Assembly (NCBI GenBank): GCA_036873755.1
Contig: JAVTVY010017181.1
Location: 124,001-188,000, forward strand
DNA: 64,000 nucleotides
Direction of reading: 5' to 3'
Source of the DNA: Hanleya hanleyi
Taxonomy: Eukaryota > Mollusca > Polyplacophora > Lepidopleurida > Hanleyidae
Part shown: piece after piece, positions 55,881 through 64,000 of the stretch
Numbering within the stretch: the stretch's first letter is position 1
How the letters are laid out: the number at the start of each line of letters is the position of its first letter
Program-made: the position numbers and the translations under genes
The notes under the pieces: model-generated
Seen by the model: only the letters and a program-made list of their open reading frames with translations
Databases searched by the model: none
What the model was told of the DNA's origin: nothing

Positions 55881-58800
55881 TGATAGTAGTTTACGCAGTG
55901 AAGACAACGACGTTCGTTCACAACGCATATAAGCCCGAAATCTTGCAAAATCTCACTCTCCAATCCCACTCTCGCTTTATTTGGATGTGAACGCCCCTTT
56001 ATTGGTAGAGAGATAGGGAATAAATTAACAAGGATTTCGCTTTCCACATTGTGTAGTCCCATCCATCACATCCTACCCAAGCTAGGGGGATCGCTTTGGG
56101 TGTGTTTACATAACATAACGTTGTTTATTATCTTTTTGTATTATCGTGGTCGGATAAGAAGAAGCCATCCCTGTGATGCGTCAATCTTCGGTCATGTTTG
56201 AACAATGCTTCACCCCGAAACGTCCTACGATTAGTCTAGGATACTGTAACGGCAACGTGTCCTGTCAGCTGTTGTTTTTTTTTTTTTCAGAGCGCAGTTC
56301 CAGAGCCTCGATGGGTGGTAAACCAAGATCCTCTTCCACGTGACATGTCTCGGTGCGTGGGATCTCCCTTCATTTTCAGCGGCAGCAGGCTATATTGTTC
56401 ATAGATTGTCATAGCTGTTGCACTGATGTGGGGCGGGTGTGGATGTGCGCCTTCTGTGAATAACTCTGTCGGGCGTTCTCGATCGCCGCAGCGAGGCTCT
56501 CAGTATCAGTCGGTCCACTCTCGGAATCAGCAGTCTGCCATAGCGGCTTCCTCGGATTCTTGCTCCTCGGTCTCGTCGTACCAATGTATATTCTTCTGGT
56601 GCCGTATCATATCGTTGTTTCTAGTTAAATGCACTCAAAGCAAGGATAAGTCATTTTCCCGGGTTGAACGTCGTCTGTGCAATTTCGATTAGGGCTGCTT
56701 TTATAAACGGACATCAACTTAGTTAAACAGATGCTAGGCTATGGGATCCACTTCGTAAACAGATGTGTAAGATGGAGGCGGAAAGACAGAAGCTAAGATA
56801 TAATTTCCCCGTCTCCATCAAGTTTCCGTAAAGGTCTGAAATGCTTTATGCAGGGTCGGCAGATTCTGTGCACGGGAAGATGTGTTCAGCATGTGACAGT
56901 CCTTCCACAAATAGCACTAAACCACCCGATTAGAAGAAGAAATGTACGCCGCCATATTGCCAAGTATTCTTCGGTTTCTTCCTTATTCCTAAAGTTATTT
57001 TACTAAATACTTCTGAACAGTATGAGAATGCTCACATAAAACTACTTATTCTAGTTGATCATTCCGCAATTCACTGGTGCAAATCAGTCGTGCCACACAA
57101 TTAGGCGAAAATTTGTCCATGCGTAAAAGATTTTAAAGGATAAATTTCACACAAGCAAACATTTCGTCGCCAAAATGGAATCTATAGTAACTTGAGAAAT
57201 GTTTTCCTAATTTTTTACCATCATGGCTGCAAGACCCTATGCCAATGAAAGGTTCATACTTCATGTAAGTATCACGAGACAATGCATAAATAGGCAAGTC
57301 TGGTGACAACAATATGTCTAGACTTGAGTCTTTTCAGCAGCACAATGACACGGACGAGCGCTGAAAAGCACTCCTCTTATCTGCCCCTGCACCTGGAACA
57401 ATATAAATGTACCAAAACCGGAAAAAATGGTTCATTGTCTTAGGGATTTTAAATTGGAAACCTATCCACAGTTTGCTTTTCAAAAACTGACTTATGTTTG
57501 CTTTTCAATATCTGACTTAATATGAGAGTGAGTGTATAAGTACCCACGTGCAAGAACATCAATTTCATGAAGACGTCAAACTAAATTATACTTACATTGC
57601 TGTTTTTCCCTGGACTTCACAGTCTTCCGAACTTCAGGATCTTGGAAAGGATTCTGGTGACACATGCTCAAACATGTCTAATTTATACACAATATATGAC
57701 CAAAAAAATACCACGCCGAGTATGAGAAAAACATGCACAAGATTCAATATTTAACGTGCCTCAGGGCGTTCAAAGATGTCGATGCGATTTTCTCCTATTA
57801 TACCGTAGTGTTTTCGTTGAATATATAAATTCTGACCTATACTTCCCGCAAACACATCATTTTTATTATTCTTTGTATTTCCTTATAGCTCAGCCAATGA
57901 AATCTGACTTTTCCGGAAACAGATATATGTCCTCTTTCTATTCCATCCACCTTCTCCAAAGAAACCGATGACAATGGAATCGGCCAACCATGAGTCAAAT
58001 CGCATACCTTAAATATATGCTATTGAAAAAGCCGTCCGTCTGTCTGTCTGTGCATGCGTGCCACTAGGAAATACTATCAAATGAGACGTGTGTGATTCCA
58101 CTCCATCTTCGCAAATCCAAGACGAACATTGGATGTGTTGCCCTGGCTGAACATTATACATATATTGCATGCTGTGAGGTGTGATATCACGATTTGTCAC
58201 CTCGAGAAGGTGATGTTCAACGAGAAGGTGATGTTCAACGAGTGCGGATGGTCACCAGAAGAGTGTTTTGAGGAACACTAGTTCGGATATTGTGACCAAA
58301 AAGTCACGTAGCTCGCGCGCCTGTTTGCGATTGGCTTAAGATAATCATCTACGAATTCCGAATGTATTCAGATTCAGAACCCCAATTCCAAACAATAGGC
58401 CGACCTGGTCGGGTGAAAGATTGTTCGGTAAAATGTAATTTCTCTCATCTTTGCATGAAATCAGTTATGTCCTTGATAATCCGGTTGTTTGTCTGAAAAA
58501 TTGTCTTATCTCATTGGCGACCCAGTATATCAAATAATTTTAACAAATTTCTTTCTTTAGCTAGAAGAGCCCTTGTGTGCTGGTTTGTTCACGATGTTGC
58601 GATTGTGGCGTAATTTTGATAAATTTTGCGTCGTTTCGAAAAAAAGTTAAATTTGAAGAATTGTCCAAATTTTCATTCCGTAAATCATCAATTCATCTTT
58701 GGCTTTTCTTGAAGTTTTTGCAGTTTCGGGGTCCACATTTGTAGGTAACCAATTGGATTTAAAGTGATATTTCTCGCCGACGGTCGGCAAAGGATATCCG

Positions 58801-58900
58801 AACATTAAATTCCGTTACTTTTACATACCCTGTCCCAAATATAGTTTAAATCATACATAATGTATGTATTGAGTTCATACAGATAGTTTGCTGTATCTTC
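55881..58900. other. Non-coding DNA, no gene recognised
   Basis: Short ORFs on both strands have no family signature. The ORF at 56399-56584 (minus) is Arg/Ser-rich (RSRTPDRVIHRRR) and could be an exon fragment, but no splice sites support it. A poly-T run lies at about 56275-56287. Confidence 0.4.
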
Positions 58901-58989
58901 AGTCCAGTGAACGTTGCCGCGACCGACAAAAAGTCTATCAAGGTAAATGTTTTTGATTATTTCCAAGACTCCAATGGCAGAAGTAGCTT

Positions 58990-59554
58990 AATTTTTCACT
59001 TGTGCTCCAAACTCTCGAGAAATGTTGGTGTAATAAAACATATTAAAGGCTGTCTCAGTAAGAAGACGTTGATACTTCTTTACTACACACTATTCTATTC
59101 TTACATTACTTACTGCAACACAGTATGGGCGAATACCTATCCATCGCACCTCCATGAGTTGGTCCTCTTACAAAAACGACTTATCAGAATCATTACTCTA
59201 AGCGACAAACATACACATACTGCACCGCTCTTCAAAGAAATGAAAATACTTCCTATATCTAAACTTAATGATTATTGTAATCTATTATTCTGTCACACAT
59301 TTATACACCACTCTGCTTTTCTTCCTACCTTGTATCGTTACTATTTCGTGAGGCAATCAGCAATACATCAATATCCAACCCGTAATTCTCATATGAACCC
59401 ATACCGACATTTATGTCACTCACAACTAACATTCCACACTGTTAAACTAACACGTCTATGGAACACTCTACCTACTGATCTCAAAGCAATCTCCTCCAAA
59501 TCACTATTTAAGAGGGAAATTACTAGATACCTTATGCATCAATTATCTTTGTAA
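58990..59554 (+). pseudogene. LINE ORF2 C-terminal fragment (post-RT)
   Basis: LSRNVGVIKHIKGCLSKKTL, LLYYTLFYSYITYCNTVWA, LLQKRLIRIITLSDKHTHTAPLF and LWNTLPTDLKAISS are the conserved blocks after the RT palm in CR1/L2/Rex1-group LINEs. The frame is open to a natural stop at 59554. The catalytic RT motifs lie beyond the 5' truncation. The clade is inference. Confidence 0.85.
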
Positions 59555-59905
59555 TTATTATATTTTTTCTAAGTTTCTGTACATCGCTATATATATCTGT
59601 GCTAAGAAGTCTTTATATCCGTGATTATTTTTGTAGAGCCCTTGGCAAATTTAAGTAACTATGCTTCTAATTGAGTATCATGCTAGTTCCAGAATACTGC
59701 TTGTATATATGTCACCTATAATCTGTTGTCTTTATTCATCGATAAACTCGCTCATATTCTACTCTCGCTGTACTGCTTAACATTAAGGGATAAAACAAGC
59801 CCTTCGGGATTTTACTCCCGCCTCGATAAAATTGTCAAATATCTATGTTCACATCATTTATATTTCATATCTGGTGAATAAAGCTACAAATCAAAAAACC
59901 AAATC
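58990..59905 (+). mobile_element. CR1/L2-like LINE, 5'-truncated
   Basis: It carries the C-terminal end of a LINE ORF2 and the 3' UTR with a conserved hairpin (59787-59819) and an A-rich tail. The terminal sequence matches 61110-61262. Confidence 0.8.
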
Positions 59906-60355
59906 AATTATGCTTTTTCTATACAAGTCCGTTCACCGGCCAGAGGGGGCCTCGAAATTGGAAGTTCGATGAAGTAAAATTCGGATCTTGGGAAAGCTGT
60001 TTTGAACAGTTATTTGGTTGCTTTTCCTGGCTCATCTGCTTTATTGTTCACAAGATGTTATGGGGAAATTTCTTGGGGGGCTGCATAGAAAGACCTTCCT
60101 TAGTTCTTATCTATACGGCGAATGTTTTGACAATTAGCACCTGGATAGCACTCCACCTGCATATCTGGATGGAGGTATGAATTGATCCGAGAAAGGGACG
60201 AAACGGAGAACGTTTTGCTTTACAACAGGAAATTATTCGTCTTTTCAATCAAAAACTACATGCCTGGATTTTCATAATATTGCGTCCGAAGCTCGATTAG
60301 ACGTGGTGTTCATCTCCGCCATAGGTGGTGAGCTTGTGGCAGCAGCATAGGTGTT
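59906..60355. other. Non-coding DNA
   Basis: No gene is recognised. Confidence 0.4.
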
Positions 60356-60359
60356 ATGT

Positions 60360-60725
60360 CGGGAGGTTTTGCAATTAGACGATCGGGAGGTGAAGAGTAC
60401 AAGGTTAGAAGCTGTGGATGGGTGGATGGGTGGAGGGCGGAGACCAGAAGAGCGGGGTTTAGAAATGTCAGTGTTCGGGCTAGATCTTTGGAGGTAGATG
60501 ATCGGTTCAGAGTGGGTATAGGAGTATTAGGATTAGTACTGTTAGAAGGATCAGTAGGATTAACAGACAATCGCGAAGGAATGGGGGTGGAGGACGGGGA
60601 ACAGGGTAGCGAGGTTTTGCAGTGCCAGTGTTAGTGAGGACACAGTTGCAGTTAGATTATCGGCTCAGGGAGGATATAGGATTATCACGAGTAGTACTGT
60701 AAGAAAGACCAGTAGGATTAACTCC
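60360..60725. repeat. Purine-rich imperfect tandem duplication
   Basis: GAGGTTTTGCA, TAGGA(T/G)TA...TAGTACTGT and CCAGTAGGATTAAC-type words occur in the same order at 60362-60565 and 60609-60722. Confidence 0.45.
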
Positions 60726-61109
60726 ATCTGACCTGGGCTTTTTGGTGCACTCCACACTTGCCACGGTTTCGCACGAAGTGGCCCCTAATTTCATAATAAG
60801 GAAGATCGCTTGCTTTTCACAGCATGGTAATGCTTCTTCGCTTTCTACCAATTGATATCCATTTTTAATTTAGTGAAGAAACAAACCTTTTTTGTACATA
60901 ACTGTATTGTTAATCATCTGCTCCATCGAGCTCCCAGAGTTGCCAATGTGGCAGAACTTAAGTGCAGTACCGAGAGCTCGATCATCTGTTCACCATATAT
61001 ATATAGATTAAATGATCACAGTAAAAACTGCCTTTATATATATATATACATATCGTAAGTAATTACAGCAGAAACTATATTCATGCTTGTATCTTTTCAT
61101 ACCCTGCTG
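60726..61109. other. Non-coding DNA
   Basis: No gene is recognised. Confidence 0.4.
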
Positions 61110-61262
61110 TAGCCAGTCGTTTACTTAAACTATTATCAGCTCGGGATAGAACAAGCCCCCTGGGGTTTTATTCCCGCCATTTATACAGCCGTACTCGATA
61201 TTATGTTTGTATATACATTATTGAAATGGTGAATAAACAATCAATCAATCAATCAATCAATA
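61110..61262 (+). mobile_element. CR1/L2-like LINE 3' end, second copy
   Basis: GGGATAGAACAAGCCCCCTG and GGTTTTATTCCCGCC match the 3' UTR of the 59-kb copy. The tail is (AATC)n at 61236-61260. Only the last ~150 bp is present. Confidence 0.75.
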
Positions 61263-61789
61263 TCTGTAGTATCACCTTGCTGGACGTAACCATTTCTTCG
61301 AACGAGGATATAACAATTGCTTGCTGATCGCACTTACGCGCCACTACAGAGTTAATCGTTTCCGGAATTGAATATCTGACAGTCCAAAATCCTCACTGTT
61401 TCGGGAAACCAAAATGATGATAATTTTACCAAAAAAACGAGTATGTCGACACTTTTCCCCGCCTTTTTAAAATGCCCGTTGGACGGAGAAATGTTCACAT
61501 GTCTAACAAGAAAATAATTTCGTTTGTTTTTTTCTGGATGGTGGGTCGAATTTGACACATTTTCGTACATTTTATGGAGATTTTCAAAAAAGTTGAGTAA
61601 GGTTTAAGGAGGACTGCACGTCTTTCCTTTTCAATTTCAGTAGCTCACTTGTCTCCTGGAATAATGGCATGAGTGTGCCCATTCGGAATATATATACTTT
61701 TACAGGGGAAGACCAGAACCCATGTCTAATTTTAATCGCACATAATTTAGGTGTGGAATGCACCACTACCGAAAAATGTAAAAAAAAAA
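61263..61789. other. Non-coding DNA
   Basis: No gene is recognised. Confidence 0.4.
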
Positions 61790-62150
61790 TATGGCTGCTA
61801 TGAAGACGTCACAGTGACATCATTTTCAAAAACGGCATTTTTTGGTCGATTTTTCAGTCAGATTTTCCGAATTTTTTATTTATGCAATTTCTTCGCAAAA
61901 ACTGCATGATAAATTAGTAAATATTAATGTGATGTGAGATAAAATAGTTTTTGCTCGCTTTTCATCGCGGAAAAGCAGAAATTTTGAAGAAATATGACAA
62001 AAACATCATTTTTCTGGGACCCCCGTGGTCGCCATCTTGAATTTTCCCATGATCCTCTGCTCGGGGGGTTATGCAAATAGGTTCAAATTGACCCCAATAT
62101 GATAAGCTCCTTCCGGAGATAGCGCAGAAAGTTTGGTAGGGGGGCCATTC
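61790..62150 (+). repeat. Dispersed repeat 'M', copy
   Basis: AAGACGTCACAGTGACATCA, AAAAACGGCATTTTTTGGTC, GATCCTCTGCTCGG and TTGACCCCAATATGATAA match the other copies. Confidence 0.75.
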
Positions 62151-62199
62151 CCCCCCCCCCCCACCTCGCCCCCAGGCCAGGTAGGTTTAAGCTAGGGGG

Positions 62200-62530
62200 C
62201 TAAACCTTACCAAACCATACCCTTGGATCAGGATCTACCAGAAAATGTAACCAATCCAAGATGGCCGCGACAGCGACGTCATTTTCAAAAACGCATTTTT
62301 GGTCGATTTTTCGTTCATATTTTTCGTTTTTTTGATTCATATAAATTCTCCGCAAAAATTTCATAATAAAGTAGAAAATATTGATCTGATGTGAAATAAA
62401 TAGTTTTTGCCCACTTTTCCTTGCAGAAAAGTAGAAATTTTGAAGAAAAATGACGAACACATCACTTTTCTGATACCCCACGTGGTCGCCATCTTGAATT
62501 TACTCATGATCCTCTGCGCAGCGGGTTATG
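62200..62530 (+). repeat. Dispersed repeat 'M', adjacent tandem copy
   Basis: The same landmarks recur ~430 bp after the previous copy (CAAGATGGCCGCGACAGCGA, GGTCGATTTTTCGTTCA, GATCCTCTGCGCAG). A ~50-bp C-rich spacer separates the two. Confidence 0.75.
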
Positions 62531-63415
62531 CAAATAGAACAGAATGGTAAAATCAGTGTAAATTAAAATCTGCGTGTGCCTAGTATAAACCTAGAAATAG
62601 TTGCAAAACTTTATCACTGAAATCACACGAAATCCTGCCGCTTATGTACCCGGAATTATTATTTTATCAGTTTACTGAAATTACATGCAGCGCAACTCGT
62701 GCGTTACAAGTATAAAATTGCAAAAAAGATGACATATTAACTTTGCAATCGCACTGTTTCTTAACTCATTTTGAAATGCTTTTTTATGAGGAAGTGTTCC
62801 CTAGATATTAACTCATATATAACATGATTCTGATTCGTCCTCTTTCTGTGTCATTTAATATCGTTCTATACAACTGAATATTGTTTTTACATTAAATCAT
62901 CAGAGCGGAACTTAAATGTCAACCTATACGGTATGTTTTAAGGTTATTTTTTGTAAGTTAAGGATATGGATAGAATCGTCTCATTATGTTGAGGACGCCA
63001 GACAAAGCTGCACCATGACAAAGAGCAGGTCTGACATAGTAAAGACCAGCCGTGTTATTATTAGGATATCCCAACACATTCGTGACGCCGTGACTTTATT
63101 TGTGCGAATTGAGGACTGGCATATAATTCATTCCCTGTGTATTTCAAAATAAAATACCTATGTATTTTAATTTCGATGCTCGTATCGAAAGAAGGAATAC
63201 CGTCATGTCATTTCATCACTGATATCAGAAAAGGATCAAAGCCGAAAGGGATTCTCAGATCAAAGGCATCATTAGGTCCATCCAGCTGCATCCTCCGCAT
63301 GAACTCCGATCGGGTTGAAACATACCAAGTTTCCACAGATAGCAAACCATGCAGTCTCTCTCATCTTATCTTAGTTTGTTATGTTTAGTAGACCATTGAA
63401 ATGGTACATGCAAGT
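62531..63415. other. Non-coding DNA
   Basis: No gene is recognised. Confidence 0.4.
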
Positions 63416-63417
63416 CT

Positions 63418-63500
63418 GTAAGTGAGTGAGTGAGTGATTATGGTTGAACGTCGCTTTCAACACTATTTCAGTCATACCACGACGTTTAGTTTCTATTCAG
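63418..63500 (-). repeat. LINE 3'-end fragment with GTGA tail
   Basis: (AGTG)n, then ATTATGGTTGAACGTCGC and TATTTCAG...CGACG, is homologous to the GA-tailed ends at 2446 and 34566 but diverged, with a different simple repeat. It looks like a related subfamily. Confidence 0.6.
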
Positions 63501-63614
63501 AGTAAAGTTCAGTACATTATATGGAGAATGGGAAAAAGCAATCTCTTTATCCTCCTTTAAACGGTGTGTAACATATTGACATCTAATTGTATGTATAGAG
63601 GTAAAACTTCATGG
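63501..63614. other. Non-coding spacer
   Basis: No gene is seen. Confidence 0.4.
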
Positions 63615-64000
63615 CAATCTTAATAAATTAATATCCTATCAATGCTCTCCAATCGTACATGTCGCTATATAGGCTCTTACTTATTTCAATTGAATATGGT
63701 GTTATGAGCGCCCATGTCATCAATATTTAATAGTATTATGGTGTCACGTTTGTATCTGGACTAATTCACTTGCAGTCGGGGAGGGGAGTTAGGGTCACCG
63801 TCTCAATTTACCCCAATGTTTACACCAAAGACCAGTCCATATATCTACCCCTTATTATGGTGCCACAATGTCGGGACCGCGGCAACATGAAAAGACACCC
63901 GACAGCGCGGGGTCCGCTTCGGCTGAGCCATCCAAATATTTTCTACCATTAATGTTCCCTTCAAAGCATGAAGCGTTCTCAGGGTTGGTTAACGCTCGAG
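63615..64000 (+). repeat. Dispersed repeat 'H', copy 2 (runs off the window)
   Basis: It is a direct-orientation match of 13119-13498 to the last base of the window. Confidence 0.75.

Noticed and set aside
56399..56692. Arg/Ser-rich ORFs resembling SR-protein exons
   Set aside because: They occur on both strands in the same place, with no splice sites or flanking coding signal.
60310..60634. Overlapping plus and minus ORFs of 86-92 codons
   Set aside because: They come from purine-rich, tandemly duplicated DNA; composition explains the open frames.

Overview
This is animal (invertebrate) genomic DNA, not microbial: there are no operons and no dense coding. The sequence holds non-LTR and LTR retrotransposons, fold-back elements, satellite-like arrays, tRNA-derived pseudogenes and spliced exons. 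The LINE 3' tails (a GA or GTGA simple repeat followed by a conserved motif ending near GCGACG), a ~168-bp tandem array inside a Helentron-like element, and the Ty3 families together suggest a mollusc. That taxonomic guess rests on remembered family resemblance and is inference.

Layout. 1-2445: AT-rich, no firm gene, one weak signal-peptide-like ORF. 2446-7271: LINE copy A (minus), of a family with an RRM-like/CCHC ORF1 and an endonuclease-RT-RNase H ORF2. 7.5-11 kb: dispersed and tandem repeats and two tRNA-Leu-like pseudogenes. 11.1-17.1 kb: a fold-back palindrome, then a 5.4-kb element with long terminal inverted repeats that holds a nest of smaller repeats. 17.2-21.1 kb: LINE copy B (plus), internally deleted, with a pair of ~460-bp direct repeats inserted in ORF1. 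22.4-25.9 kb: a tRNA-like sequence, a ~585-bp palindrome whose unoccupied site survives 2.3 kb away, and a YqaJ-like nuclease fragment inside an inverted repeat. 27.0-34.1 kb: a decayed Ty3 element (minus) with integrase upstream of RT (Gmr1-like order), split by ~3.9 kb of nested insertions. 34.57-41.2 kb: LINE copy C (minus), the best preserved copy, split by a ~1.9-kb Helentron-like insertion with eight ~168-bp units.

43.49-44.73 kb holds the best candidate for a real host gene: the last exons (minus strand) of a single-pass membrane protein with a short NPVY-containing tail. Its last intron is almost filled by a 63-bp tandem repeat. 45.4-45.9 kb is a small inverted-repeat element enclosing a PIF1-like helicase fragment. 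45.9-55.0 kb is a Ty3/gypsy array: the 3' end of one element, a shared LTR, then a full internal region and a second LTR. Gag and pol are recognisable throughout but carry several frame breaks. 55.0-55.9 kb is a CCACGAC/GTCGTGG motif cluster. 58.9-61.3 kb holds the 3' ends of two CR1/L2-like LINEs that share a 3' hairpin. 61.8-64 kb holds more dispersed repeats.

Nothing here forms a cooperative pathway. The window is best read as layered transposon insertions around one host gene. Insertion boundaries can be set by comparing copies within the window. The items most worth follow-up are the membrane-protein exons, the Helentron-like insertion, the PIF1-like fragment in its palindrome, the YqaJ-like fragment, and the homogenised 54-bp repeats inside the Ty3 LTRs.
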